Below are positions 23,346 to 37,300 of a DNA stretch of 64,000 bases, in pieces. The stretch spans positions 511,001-575,000 of the forward strand of contig OX030957.1 of the NCBI GenBank assembly GCA_943735955.1, in the 5' to 3' direction. Every line of letters begins with the position of its first letter. Positions within the stretch are counted from its first letter, which is position 1. This DNA comes from Piscicola geometra (Eukaryota; Annelida; Clitellata; Hirudinida; Piscicolidae). Below the pieces are notes generated by a model that did no database searches, was not told the origin of the DNA, and worked only from the letters and a program-made list of their open reading frames with translations. The position numbers and the translations under genes were made by a program.

Positions 23346-26032
23346 ATGATTTGGAATCCAATTCATGGGAAAAGATTAATAAATCCTAGAAATAATACAG
23401 AAATATTACCAAGTCAATTTTCAAGGCAGTCAACTAACGAAATAATCAAACATTTATCCCATTCGATCGATACTAAAACATTCTCATTTCAACCTTTAAA
23501 CTGTGGTTTGCCTGAATGCAATTCAATTGCTTTTTCTGTTGCTCCAAATATAAATTACAACAGCCTTCTCAATGCTAAAAAACCCAATTCAAGCAACTTT
23601 GAACTTCCTAAATCTATTATATTACAACATCTTGCTGTAAATACTGATATGCCTGGCTACTTTAACAAACAAAATTGTTCTGAATTGGAACAAATTCATG
23701 AAAATCTTTCAACACTAAAACTAAAAAGTCTCAAAATGAATTTTGATAACACAAATTTTAACCATTTTCACCGGCTTCAATTTAAAACTGAGAGTAACCG
23801 AAAAAATATAGAAATACCAGACTTTAAAGTATCTACGAACCTAAATAAAAGTAATAACAAGAGTTTTGAACGTTATGCTGAGCTAGCGATTAGAAAAAAT
23901 AGAAGCCAAAGCAGCAAACCTCCATCAAAGCATAACATCGACAACATATTGAATCTTCATGGCAATCCTCTCAACAACAACAACAACGACGACGAATTTG
24001 TTGGTTATAAACAAAATAGCATCAAAAGCCACATAGACCATCACAATAGCATCCTCGTTCCCTGGCCATTCCTCCATCGACAACATCTTCTCCATCACAT
24101 CACACTCCCAAGTCGTCCTTTCCGCACACCAACCAACTTCTTCTATCCCCAAATGGACTATTCTCATCCCCAATCTCACACTTTACCGGCATTCTTACAC
24201 TGCCATAAACTCAATAGAAGGTTCATGCTTAAATATCGAAAATTAAAATACAAAAAGATGGCATTTCTTAGAACGATTAATCAAAGTAAAAATATCAGTG
24301 TTAAAAAACGTATAGCTAATTACATTGACGAGAATATAAATAATGAAATCAATCTTAATGAAAAGTTTTCATTGAAGCTAAGAGAAAACTATGATTCGGC
24401 TTCGAATCATGGAAAGAGTGACTATAGTGAAGAAAGAGTCAAATATGACGGTAATGTCAGACCCAATGAGAGCACTCGAGTGAATGAAGAAGAAGAAGAA
24501 AGTAGAGGCTCAGATGAGAAGTTCAAGACCGCCAACGACGAGCTGGATAGCAACAAGTGTGGGATGGATGATGCAAAAATAAGCAAACATGCAGATCTGG
24601 TTCTATGCCAGGAAGATAGCCTTGATACTTCTCAAATTCCCCATCCTCACGTTTACTCTCATCAACATGACCAAGATGGTAATATTGGTTATTATAGAGA
24701 CGTGCCTAATGAAAAAAGATTGAGAAACATTCAAAAGCAAGATGTATCGAAAAATCTTTTGGAAAACATTAATCCACTTAGTGAACACCCTTCAAACAAC
24801 ATTCTATACAATTATGCTAGGAACAAAAACGACCAAATCCCGATTCGAAATCAATCCTTTCTCCAAAACCTAACGCATAACTTGTCATCATCAAAAATGC
24901 ACAGCACTAACCTCAATTCTTTTATTCCAATCAATGAATCTTTGACAAATCAAAATGACCGATCTCACCACCCAGATTATTTTAAAGAATCATTTTATCT
25001 GAAAAACATTTTCAACAAAACAAAATCGACAAACGTTTATTTAAATCAAGAAATTAATGACATTGAAAAAAGCTCAAAAGTTAATAGATTTTTTCTGACA
25101 AAAAACAGTTCTAATGAATCTCTCGAAAACATCAGCAGCTCTAATTTAATTCCAACACTGATTTTTTCAAATAACCACATCTCCCATGAAACTTCCTCGC
25201 ATCAGCCAAACCCGCCGAAGCTAGAGAAGGCATTCAGCAAAGAAGAACACCAGGCCAATGCTTCAAGCAACCAGTCAAGTTCGAAAGGAGACAATTTGAA
25301 CCCTCAAAGTGACCGACCATTCAGTTGTTTCAAGTGTGGAAAGTCCTTCCGTCGTTCTTCCACCCTCTCCACCCACCTCCTCATCCATAGTGACGTGAGA
25401 CCCTACGTGTGTGTTTACTGTCACAAGAGATTCCACCAAAAGTCTGACATGAAGAAACACGTTTATATACATACAGGTTGTGGCTTTATTTATATTTTTT
25501 ACATTCATTTTATTTATATTTAATGGAGTTTAATACATTTTTTGGTGCTTTAAAACTTTAAATAGAAAGATTTTAAAGAAAAATAAAAGTAGTTTTCATT
25601 TTTATTTTCCTCAAATACTTTAAAAAAATAATTATCTCTTTTTATTGGAATAAACTCACAAAAGGCGAAAAACCGTTCAAGTGTTACCAGTGCGGCAGGA
25701 GTTTTAGCCAGTCATCGAACCTTCTCACGCACAATCGCAAGCACACGGGTTGTCTTCCTTACAGATGCGACATTTGTCTGGCCACATTCCACAAGAAGAA
25801 TGATCTGAAGAACCACAATGACGCCTACCACTCCAACTACATCCATCCGAACCACACTGATTCCGCTAACTTCAGTCGTGAAGGCTCCTCAAACCACAGC
25901 GCTTTGCCTACTTTCAACCAACTCAAGCACACTAACCCTCCTAACCATGCTAACTCAAAACAAAATGATTTACAATCGAACTCACTCCACTTTCGTCCCT
26001 ACCCCAACTATCAACTCAATTACTTTTTTTAA
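23346..26032 (+). CDS. GFI1: GFI1/senseless-type C2H2 zinc-finger transcription factor
   Basis: This is a nuclear DNA-binding repressor family used in sensory, neuronal and blood or secretory cell fate. The exons are 23346-25476 and 25665-26032, joined in phase 1 inside the linker between fingers 2 and 3. The four C-terminal fingers match GFI1 fingers 3-6 almost residue for residue: [51 protein letters not shown] and a final [14 protein letters not shown] finger. Four fingers is the senseless arrangement. The 640-residue N-terminal region is low-complexity, rich in Asn, Ser and His, and has no recognised domain. No SNAG repressor motif is seen at the start; it may lie in an unseen upstream exon, because the frame is open upstream to at least 23277. 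The first Met at 23346 is therefore provisional. A (GT)n tract lies about 280 bases upstream. Confidence 0.9.
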
Positions 26033-26277
26033 GTTTTTTAAGCTTGGTGTTAACTCATCCCATGCTGACTACCGATCATTTCAGTCAACTTCTCAATCCT
26101 TTCCACATGTCTACATCTCGAGCCTTCAACTTTTAACCAACAATATTTCTGCACTCAGACACACGCGCACAGACACACGCGCACATGCCCACAATCAAAG
26201 AACACCACAAGCGAGCAGACAATAAAGAAAACAAAGCCACAAACGGCCACATTAAACCACACAATAGGGCTTAAGTC

Positions 26278-26392
26278 TCAATAGGATTTTGGAGATGGTT
26301 CATTTATAGCTTGGGCACTGTCTTTGTTGACGTTGTCACTTCTCTCCTCTTCGGCCATTGTGCTTAAGGCTGCTTTATGAGTTCTCGGGGAT
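26278..26392 (-). other. Possible terminal coding exon, unknown gene
   Basis: On the minus strand, an acceptor-like TTCTCTTAG is followed by a 38-codon open stretch that ends in a stop. It contains STMAEEERSDNVNKDSAQAI. It has more codon-like composition than the surrounding DNA and would converge on GFI1. No matching upstream exon was found, so it may also be a short independent peptide or chance. The rest of 26033-27395 is AT-rich, with no supported feature. Confidence 0.25.
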
Positions 26393-27395
26393 CTAAGAGA
26401 ATAACAAGGTTTTTATATCTTTCATTGCTGCCTACTTTTATTCTATTTTAAATTAAATGATTTTAAAAATTTATTTTTTACAAAAAGTTTTGTAAATTTG
26501 ATTTTTTAAATAACTTTTATCTTTCTTTTTTTATTGTTCGGAGTTTTTTTAGAGTTTTACTATAATATATTTTTACCTAGTGTTTTTTAAATTGTTTTTA
26601 TACCTATAATTTGTTTGGCGTTTCTAAAAAAATTATATTTAAAATTAAAAAATAATTTATATCTATGAAAAATAAAATAAACTTTATATAAAAAAATTAT
26701 AAAAATTAACAAACATTATTTTTTATAAAGTTTATTCTATTTTTCATAGATTGCAGTGAAATCTCGCTTGGAAATTTAAAAACGTCCTGCGAACACAACG
26801 AATTTAGAGACTAGCGATTAAATACTTGTTTGTAAATATCGCGTTCTTTATAATCTTAGAACGATTTAAAAATTGAAACAGTTTTAGTTTACATTTTTTC
26901 TATTTATTAGTTTATATTTATCGTAGTTTTAATTGAATAGTTAAAATAACGGATTCGTCGTATTAGGCGATGTGCGTTTTCTTAATCCAGTGAGGGATTT
27001 AGTGAATGCAATCTTTTCTTTTCGTGCTTACGTCTTATTCATCCTCTTCCTCATCCCTTCCGCATCCACAGACACACGCCAAACTCGTAAATCGACTCTT
27101 AAATGCATCTTTGTCACTCAATGGTGGCTGTAGTTGTGGAGGAAGGTGCTTGTGGAGGGAGGTGGTTGTGGGGTAGTTGGTGATTGTGAAAAGTGGTTGT
27201 GGGAAGGAATTGGGAAAGTATAAGAAAGATTGTTTAAACATTTTTTGTTGGGATGAACAAGATTTTTGTGTATTCAGATTTTTTATGTTCCAGCTTTTAT
27301 ATTTAACAAAAATACTTTGGGTTTTAACTATTTGTTATCAATTGAAAATTAAACTATTTTATTATTATGGTTTTCTTAATGGTTTTCCTCTATTA

Positions 27396-27479
27396 TACTC
27401 AGCTTTTGTCTTCTATCATGCCAGCTCTGAGCACTATTTTATGGCTCCGGTTCAGCCGCAGCAGTACATTGTCCTCTTC
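27396..27479 (+). other. Possible exon between GFI1 and the membrane protein gene
   Basis: The stretch is bounded by a good acceptor (TATTATACTCAG) and donor (TTC|GTAAAT), with two open frames and an ATG at 27418. One frame ends in phase 2, which could join the exon at 29433 and so give an alternative first exon for the membrane protein. The encoded peptide is not a convincing signal peptide. The call is tentative. Confidence 0.25.
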
Positions 27480-28511
27480 GTAAATCTTCTATTTTTTTTT
27501 TAATCTTCAAATATTTTAAATTTCAATGATTAAAAAAACTTTATTCAATTTTTTTATTATTATTATTATTTGAACTTTAAAATGTATTGTTTTTTTAAAC
27601 TTTCAATTAGTTAGATGAATTAGTATTCAGTAATGTCTACCATTATTATTCAAGTAGCAAAGCATTGTACTCATGCTTGTATAATCAAGTAAATTATTCA
27701 CAATCTATGAGTAGCGGCTCTGTTGACTTCATCAGACTTTGTGAACGTTTTCATATCTTTAACCACGATTCGATCTTTTCCATTTGGATTTGAAATATTG
27801 ATGTATTAATATTTATATAAAAAAATCATAGTATTATAAATATGAAATGCCTATATTAAAAAAGATAAATGAATATTTAAAAAATTTTAGAATTAGTTTT
27901 CGATTGAATTTTGCCTATTCTATCTTATTACTCTACATTTATAATTCTAGAATGGTATTTATCCATTTTTTCAAGAATTTTTATAAATTTTCATAGACGT
28001 GTTTTTTCAATTAGGTAAAAAACACAATCTGTTTTGCAAATATTCAAAAAATGGTGAGAAATGCAGATAAAATGCCGTAACAAATATAATAGTGCTCAAA
28101 TTCATTTGGTGTTGTTTTAGTTTTTTTAATTATAAAAATTCGAAAACAAACGTATTTTTATTTCATTTTTTTATAGATTGGTTGTTGTTGGTATTTATGA
28201 GTTTTTTCCAGTATATATTGTATGCATGTTAAAAACTAAAAACGTCTTACATACTAAAACGTTAAATTTAAAAATAAAATGTGGAAATGATTCGATTAAC
28301 TTTTGAAAACAACACTTGCTTCAATTTTTTAAGATAAATAGCTTCAGTAACTGATCTAAGTTAACTAATAATTAGAACACTATAAAAATCCATAAAATAT
28401 TACCCTCATGGAAATGAAATAATGACAATTCTATTCAAGGTCTGAACTCCGAATAGCAGGTTCCCATGCATCTCATTACGGCTGTGACGATATAAACCAC
28501 TCACTGCACCT

Positions 28512-31206
28512 ATGAAGTGCTTCGGAAACAAAAAATGCGTTAATATGGCGTTATTGTAAGTATCAAACTTATAATTACTTAAGATTTAGTTTATAAACAT
28601 TATTAAATCAATTATTTGCTTGAAAGACCACTTGGCTGTAATGGAATCAAGAGTAATGGCGAGAAAGAACATACAGTGAGAGTAAAAGATCTAATAATGA
28701 AAATATGAATATGAGCAAGATAAAAACAAAAACAAAAATAAAATGGATAAAGATAAAACAACTACACGAAGTAGCCACTCAACATTCTCTTAACACTCGA
28801 CGCTCACCTGAGTCTTGGTTACTTAAGAGTAATATTGCCCCCGAGGACTGATTCATGTCTTATACGATGACGTCTTGTGAGAGTTAATACCATTTAAAAG
28901 TGTTTGGAAACGCATAAAAAAGTTATCTAGTACTGATCTTGTTACTCGGCCAAATAAATCCTTTAATTGGCTAATTAATAATTTTAATTAGGGTTTACTT
29001 TTTGGAACAAATAACTTTTAAGAATACTATTTAGAAATATAAGTTCATTAATTCTTAATACACTGGTGTTTAATACTGCCTCGTAATGCGATTCAGTTAC
29101 ATCATTCTGATATTTTCCTTCCTGGGATGGTTGGTCTTCTAATTAGTTTGAATAGTTCTAATTTAAGTTACTTTATCATTTCTATTTTAATTGATTAAAT
29201 TAGAATTGGGCAGCACAACGTAATGAATTTATAAATACATAGAATACTTAACATAATTCAATATTATATAACAAGCTTTAAGATAAGCGTTTTCATAAAA
29301 ACCACTTAAATATAATTTTTTATTATTTACAATTAATATTTTTTTAGAATTCTTAAATATAAAAAAAACAATTAATTTACAGAGATAATTCTAGAGTTTG
29401 AAAAGTTTGACTTTTTTAAAACATAATTTCAGTTCATTAGCTCAAACAGTAGATGAATGCAAGGAGACTTGTGAGTGGCCAGTGGCGGGTGGCAAAGATA
29501 AAATAACGAACTGCAGATGTCCGTCTGGCTACCTCAACATCGGCGACAGCTGCTGCCTCAATCAATGGTGATAAGTCTTGAAGAATGCATGAATAGATTT
29601 TTTAAAATAAATAAAAATACTTAAAAAATAATTATTATGTGTCTTAAGAAGTTGATGGAGGTTCTTGAGAGGTTGGGCTTACGTTAAAGAAATTTATTTT
29701 AGTTGTAACGTAGGATGTTAAAGCGTTAATCGATTTTCCAGGTGGATAATTGGTTTGTCTCTTGGAGTGGCTGGAATACTTTTGATAGTGATCTTCATGC
29801 TGATCGCGTATGCCGTGATTATAGAGAAGGAGCACAAAAAGACAGAAAAGTTGCTGGTGTTGAACCAGAGCAGACTTCACGACAAGTGAGTGGTTTGGTT
29901 GGATGGCAAGACATGAAAAGCGGGAAATCATTTAAAGAGTTGCTATTTTGGTAGTGAGTATAATAAAACACTTAGCTTAAAATTATAAATACAAATCTTT
30001 TTTTAAATAAGTTAAAACTATTTATTTTATAAAGAAACATACATCAAATATTTTTATAAACAAACAGAAACAAAGAAGTCGAAAAGGCTGGAGAGATAGA
30101 AGCGACCGTCCTAGAGAAGAAGAATGTAGGCACTGATCCAATGGAGGTCTACAACGCCAGAGGGAGCACCATGGTTGGAGGGATGACGGTCATTTGAAGA
30201 GAATAGTTGAATACATTTTTAAAAGTTTAAATTTATAACTTTTATATGGTTTCAACTTTTAACGTTATAATTAATATTAATAATAATAATACACATGGTC
30301 ACGTTTTGAATTAAACTAGCATTCAATCGGTAGATAAGAATGGACTTGGCAAGTTGTTTTAACACCAAGTCGACTTGTAACATGCTTAAACACGATGTAT
30401 TCTACTGAGCATTAATACTTTACTTTCATTTTCATCTGTTCTTCCACCACTTTTGATTTGGATCATTTGATTTCTCAGGACATTTTATAACCCTTAATGC
30501 CATAACATCTCTTGACAGACCACGCCAAACAGCAAGTCGGATTACAAGAACCCGGCATACCAAGACGAGGAAGATGACTTCCAGAGACAGTCTCTTCTTA
30601 TCATGAACAAGAAGAGATTCAATCTTTTGGTGAATATTTTAGTTTTTATTCAAATAACTGCATTTAATTATTTTTAAATCTAAATTTTAATCTTTTTTAA
30701 ATCTTAATGATTATTACGCGGTGCTAATATTTTACACAAAAATGCAGCAAACACTTTGATTTTCAGGGATACCAGCCTACGGCAATGCTTTCAAACGAGG
30801 TGGCAACGGCTGCCCACGACAAACGCACCTCATATCTTCCCACTTCCAACGCCACCCAGCAACCAGGGCACCCTCTGTATCCATCCGCTGAACAGACCTA
30901 CAACCCTGCCCCCCAAGCACCTTCTGGACCGTCTTCCTACCGCCCAAACCCCTACTACTTAGGCCCAAACCTTCAAAGCACTGAGGTATTTCATTTAGCT
31001 CATATTAATGTACTTCTTGGGATTTCTATAAAGTTTTACAAAGTTAAAGCAATAGAATTCTACGTTGAATATGAAACGAACTTGTATTATTCGTTTTTAA
31101 AATCGAAATTTTATATATATTTACTCTAGTTATTTAATGCTAATTTTGTATATAAATGTTTTCTATTCAGTTTGTCATCAAGCGTCCCACTTTGCACGAC
31201 CAATAG
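28512..31206 (+). CDS. Cys-rich single-pass membrane protein with Pro/Tyr-rich tail
   Basis: Not recognised as a named gene. The exons 29433-29567, 29742-29885, 30068-30188, 30519-30629, 30767-30985 and 31171-31206 splice in frame. A candidate first exon 28512-28555 (MKCFGNKKCVNMAL, strong donor GTAAGTA) fits in phase but lacks a clear signal peptide, so the start is uncertain. The outside domain has six cysteines (DECKETCEW, NCRCPSGY, DSCCLN). A 25-residue membrane segment follows (IIGLSLGVAGILLIVIFMLI). The tail of about 170 residues is charged at first, has NPAYQDEEDDF (a candidate tyrosine motif), and is then Pro/Tyr-rich (SYRPNPYYLGP), ending KRPTLHDQ. The layout recalls the Shisa/CYYR1/WBP1 type of small Cys-rich transmembrane adaptor, but no specific match is claimed. 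The third-exon donor is GTCATT, weak; if skipped, the protein would stop three codons later. Confidence 0.6.
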
Positions 31207-34200
31207 AGGGTTATGGTTAGTTTGGAAATTCAATAAGAAATATTTAAATATTTAAAACTGAAGCTTCATAAGATTTAATCGATAAAATACTAAAAAGTAT
31301 TTAAAAAATCTTTTTAATGTATGAAATATCGTGATTTCTGTTTTATTCGAGAAATTATATATTTCAGAATGATAGTTTGTATTTCAATTTAGTTTTTTTA
31401 CAGCATGTCTTTTGGAAATCAAAACGCATTAAATTATTTTATTAAGCTTTCTCAAGGGAACCATATAAAAAGTTTTTTTTATTATTTAGTTTCAAATGCT
31501 AAAAAGTTGAATTTCTATGGGCATTTTGGAACGATTTGTTAGTGGAACATGCCACATTACATTTTTCCATCGTGAAGTACGGTAAAATACTAATATATTG
31601 GCACACTTTTACATTTAAATAATAATAATACTTTTGAGATTCACTGAAACTAAATTATTCACGATATTATTCACTTATTATTATACTACTACCTATTTTT
31701 ATCTTTATTTAAAGTATTATTTAAACTACCTTGACAAGGGCGTTTGGAGATGGTCAAATGTCAAGAGGTTTCGTAAATTTGAGAGTAACTATTGAATCAT
31801 GCTTGAAGAAGCTTCGTGAAAGTTGTGAATCTTTCAATATAATACTTTTTAAAATTTATTCTTACATTATTTTATTCACACCCAGTCTTTAATCTTCAAA
31901 TGAAGATTTATGAATAATTTTTTAAAACTTATTTTTAAAGACACTTGAATACAAAATTGATTTCCTACACCATTAATATTAAATGTCAATGCGTTACAAA
32001 TATCTTCGACGCTATTTTTTTTTCATTTCAAAATAAAAAACAAAAAATTTTTTTTATACTTTTGAATGGTTGAATTATTGAAAGCTGGAGTAAGAGAAAT
32101 AACCCTCTTATACAATTAGGAGCAACTGGAAAATCATTTATTCAACATTATGAATAATTGAAGATGATTGCAAGCAAGTTGTGTTGCCAATATCAAAGTT
32201 TTAATAGAAGTTCAAATCATTTTTTTAAAATATAAAAATCATCAGCGTTGTCGATTCGGTCTATGAGTAATTCATTTGATTTTTTAAAAACGTAAGGTAT
32301 TTCGAAAGTGTATGAAATAATGGTAAATCTATGCAGAATTTTTTATCTAGTTTATAAATAAATTGTGATGTGGTTTACTTTTGAAAAGGATTTATTGTTA
32401 TCCTTCATTTAAAATTAAAACAATTTAGAAATGTAAAAAAAAATATATTAAAAACAAAAATGGAAAAATTAAAAACAAATTAAACGGAATTGAACAATCG
32501 AAATAATTTATACAACTTCTAAAACATCTCAAAGTTCAAGGCTCAAGATTCGGAGTGAAGCAAACAACTGTAGGAATTCAAAAAGCTTCAAGTTTGAACA
32601 ACTCGTTATCGAAGCATAAATAAATATTTCAAATATTACAATTATTATTAAAATCTCAAAAAGTTAAGTATAAACTTACCACTCTTTCCATTAATTACAA
32701 ACAGCATTTTGATTCAGGCGTTATAGTAATGTTGGATATCGACATGATAATAAACTGAAATTTTAAATAATAATAAGGATAATCTTCTAAAGTTTAAAAA
32801 TATCATTTGTATATTAACTCATCAAATATCATTAATGTGTCAGGATTAACATCAATTGTAATGAATGGCTTATAACTAATAAGCCTTTCAAAAGATCACA
32901 ATACAAATATGCAAACAGCATTTAAGACTGGTTTAGAGGTTGAGGCGAAAGCTTCATTACAGTGATTTGCGTTTCAAAGTTTACATCAAAAACTTGAATT
33001 ATAGGATTCAGAATTTTAGAGCAGTAGAAATATGTTTAAATATTATTTAGGGATATTTCAGCTAGATTACTTTCATAGGTAGCACCATTGTAGCTTAGTT
33101 GAGATATGAGCTCTTCGGAACTGGAGCTTCGTGGAGATGACAAATAAGGAAGATTTAAAAGGGCGTAGAGCAGACGATATGCAAGGTGAAGGCATCATGA
33201 AGGTAGGTTCTTTCGCAAGGCTGGTGATTCGATGGGTATTTTGATGAGAAAAAATAATTTGTTAATTGCTAAAGGTTGTACAAAAATCTTTCTAAGACTG
33301 CGTTCCACAAGGAAAGCTTTGAAACAGGGCCTATACAAATCATCGGCGAACCCTATAGAATGTGATGAAAATGATCTATATGTTTAAATAAATATTTAAA
33401 GTAACATTTGAGAAAATTTTCAGTCCAAGTAAAGAGGCCATATTTTAACTTTAGGTGTTAGGGTATATTGCTTGGCGTCAAGTTATTTAAGATGTGAGCC
33501 AGACGATATGTCAACAAAACAATGTAAATGAAACACGATAGAAAGGAGGTAACGCTTGCAGAATCATATCAACATTTAAAAAGTAAAACTGAAGTGAAAC
33601 TATAATTTAAAAGATAAAGTTAGGCGCTTGATTTAAGAACGGCGGCGATTATAGGAAAGAAAAGTTGGAAATAGCTTCAAAATGCAATGAATCAACTTGA
33701 TAACTGGAAACTGCTTCAGTTATCAATTGTAAGTTTAGTCTTCTTTATCTTACTACATTTATTTCTCCTTCCTGGCAATGAAGCAAACAACTCAATCATA
33801 AAAGAGCTGGTAAATAGATATTGAGAAAATCGCGTTTAAAGACACTCATAAAGAGGTGCAAACAAAAATAACTCAAAGATGGGGAATCAAATTATAAATA
33901 CTGAAAATAGATTTGAAAATAAATAAAAAAGATTTAAAACTTGAAGAAAAAAAACATTGAAATATAACTTAAGAATTATAAGAAGCATAATAGATAGAGA
34001 TAAGACAGGCCTTGACGCAGGTACTTGATTGTCATTAGGTGTATTGCTTTCGTGAGAGGGGGATATCGAAGATACTTGAAGGTACAGGTACACGAACATA
34101 GGCAGACACACAAAATAACATGCAAACCACCAGTCAAGGAAGCCTTGAAGCACACAAACATTCCAGCATCCTGACCAAGTCGTTAGATTTGATCGAACCC

Positions 34201-34383
34201 CCTTTGACCGCTCTCAGCAGAAGGTTGAAATAGAAAAACCACTTATTAGGAAAATCATCTCCAAAACTACCATTTCAACCCAAACCACCCAAAAATCCCT
34301 GAACGCATGCCACACCAGCTTCCCTTAAGCCACTCATCACTAACCTCCCTGAACCAAAACCCCACCTTCCTCCACACCCACCC
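31207..34383. other. Intergenic, no feature seen
   Basis: About 3.2 kb of AT-rich DNA between the 3' ends of the membrane protein gene and PACSIN, which converge here. No reading frame with splice support, repeat family or RNA gene was recognised. Confidence 0.5.
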
Positions 34384-37300
34384 TCAATCAAGCACCTTGA
34401 CATACGACTCCGGGAAGAGACCCACCCTTCCAGCCTTCCTTCCGGTCGCCCACCCATTAGCATCCTTGCCTCTCAGCATGTCGAAGGTGTCGCCTTCGTG
34501 CCATGGTGGATATTGTTCAAAAAATAAATTTTATTTTCTACGATTTTTGAGCGCAGTTGCATTGATAATTAAAATGGATCAAAATAGCCGTTATAGCATT
34601 TTGAACAATTCTTATCGAAACGATTATTCACAACGAGTTGCCTGAACACGAAGGTCACTGACCTTTCTTGAAGGTCAACTCGTCGTCGTCCTCCTTGCCT
34701 TCGTAGTCGTACAAGGCCTTGACCCTGGTCACCTCGCCTGCCACCCCTCCCCCCACCCCGATGCCCTCCTCGTTCAGGGTGCTGTCGTGGTCGTAACGTG
34801 GCTTGATAATTAACGCGTTGATGATGATCATCATCATTATCATCGCCATCATTATCACCGTTATCATTATCATCGCCATCATCATCATCAGAACCTGTAG
34901 AGGGGTGAGTCATAGTCGTGAAGGCCTGATGCCGAGGTGGATGGCTTGGTGGTGACTGGTCGCACCTGGATAGCAAGCATGCAATTCCTTTCCATGAGTA
35001 ACATTTTGAAATTAACATGGTGAAGAAGGAGGTTGTGGATGAAGATAAAATAAAAGGAAACAATGGATGAGTGAAAGGAAGGATGGATGAGTGAAAGGAA
35101 GGATGGGTGAGTGAAAAGAAGGATGGATGAGTGAAAGGAAGGATGGGTGAGTGAAAGGAAGGATGGATGAGTGAAAGGAAGGATGGGTGAGTGAAAGGAA
35201 GGATGGATGAGTGAAAGGAAGGATGGATGAGTGAAAGGAAGGATGGGTGAGTGAAAGGAAGGATGGATGAGTGAAAGGAAGGATGGATGAGTGAAAGGAA
35301 GGATGGGTGAGTGAAAGGAAGGATGGGTGAGTGAAAGGAAGGATGGATGAGTGAAAGGAAGGATGGATGAGTGAAAGGAAGGATGGATGAGTGAAAGGAA
35401 GGATGGGTGAGTGAAAGGAAGGATGGGTGAGTGAAAGGAAGGATGGGTGAGTGAAAGGAAGGATGGGTGAGTGAAAGGAAGGATGGATGAGTGAAAGGAA
35501 GGATGGGTGAGTGAAAGGAAGGATGGATGAGTGAAAGGAAGGATGGGTGAGTGAAAGGAAGGATGGATGAGTGAAAGGAAGGATGGATGAGTGAAAGGAA
35601 GGATGGGTGAGTGAAAGGAAGGATGGGTGAGTGAAAGGAAGGATGGGTGAGTGAAAGGAAGGATGGGTGAGTGAAAGGAAGGATGGATGAGTGAAAGGAA
35701 GGATGGGTGAGTGAAAGGAAGGATGGATGAGTGAAAGGAAGGATGGGTGAGTGAAAGGAAGGATGGATGAGTGAAAGGAAGGATGGATGAGTGAAAGGAA
35801 GGATGGATGAGTGAAAGGAAGGATGGATGAGTGAAAGGAAGGATGGGTGAGTGAAAGGAAGGATGGATGAGTGAAAGGAAGGATGGGTGAGTGAAGGGAA
35901 GGATGGATGAGTGAAAGGAAGGATGGATGAGTGAAAGGAAGGATGGGTGAGTGAAAGGAAGGATGGATGAGTGAAAGGAAGGATGGATGAGTGAAAGGAA
36001 GGATGGATGAGTGAAAGGAAGGATGGATGAGTGAAAGGAAGGATGGATGAGTGAAAGGAAGGATGGATGAGTGAAAGGAAGGATGGATGAGTGAAAGGAA
36101 GGATGGGTGAGTGAAAGGAAGGATGGATGAGTGAAAGGAAGGATGGGTGAGTGAAAGGAAGGATGGATGAGTGAAAGGAAGGATGGATGAGTGAAAGGAA
36201 GGATGGATGAGTGAAAGGAAGGATGGATGAGTGAAAGGAAGGATGGATGAGTGAAAGGAAGGATGGATGAGTGAAAGGAAGGATGGATGAGTGAAAGGAA
36301 GGATGGGTGAGTGAAAGGAAGGATGGATGAGTGAAAGGAAGGATGGGTGAGTGAAAGGAAGGATGGATGAGTGAAAGGAAGGATGGGTGAGTGAAGGGAA
36401 GGATGGATGAGTGAAAGGAAGGATGGATGAGTGAAAGGAAGGATGGGTGAGTGAAAGGAAGGATGGATGAGTGAAAGGAAGGATGGATGAGTGAAAGGAA
36501 GGATGGATGAGTGAAAGGAAGGATGGATGAGTGAAAGGAAGGATGGATGAGTGAAAGGAAGGATGGATGAGTGAAAGGAAGGATGGATGAGTGAAAGGAA
36601 GGATGGGTGAGTGAAAGGAAGGATGGATGAGTGAAAGGAAGGATGGATGAGTGAAAGGAAGGATGGATGAGTGAAAGGAAGGATGGGTGAGTGAAGGGAA
36701 GGATGGATGAGTGAAAGGAAGGATGGGTGAGTGAAAGGAAGGATGGGTGAGTGAAAGGAAGGATGGATGAGTGAAAGGAAGGATGGATGAGTGAAAGGAA
36801 GGATGGGTGAGTGAAAGGAAGGATGGGTGAGTGAAAGGAAGGATGGATGAGTGAAAGGAAGGATGGATGAGTGAAAGGAAGGATGGGTGAGTGAAGGGAA
36901 GGATGGATGAGTAAAAGGAAGGATGGGTGAGTGAAAGGAAGGATGGATGAGTGAAAGGAAGGATGGGTGAGTGAAAGGAAGGATGGGTGAGTGAAAGGAA
37001 GGATGGATGAGTGAAAGGAAGGATGGATGAGTGAAAGGAAGGATGGATGAGTGAAAGGAAGGATGGATGAGTGAAAGGAAGGATGGGTGAGTGAAAGGAA
37101 GGATGGATGAGTGAAAGGAAGGATGGGTGAGTGAAAGGAAGGATGGGTGAGTGAAAGGAAGGATGAATGAGTGAAAGGAAGGATGGGTGAGTGAAAGAGT
37201 TAAGGCAATAGAACCTCCAGAGTGCTGTTCTTGGAGATGGCCTCATTGTTGAGATCAACGGAGTCAAGGTCAAACTCCGACTCAAAGTCATGGCTGTATT

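Noticed and set aside
27035..27241. Minus-strand frame that ends in CGCGRDEEEDE
   Set aside because: Short, with a low-complexity Thr/Pro part. A possible acceptor exists, but no partner exon could be found in phase.
34655..35063. Asp/Asn-rich 164-codon minus-strand frame
   Set aside because: A different frame from the PACSIN SH3 exon (34663-34801), extended by an ATC repeat.
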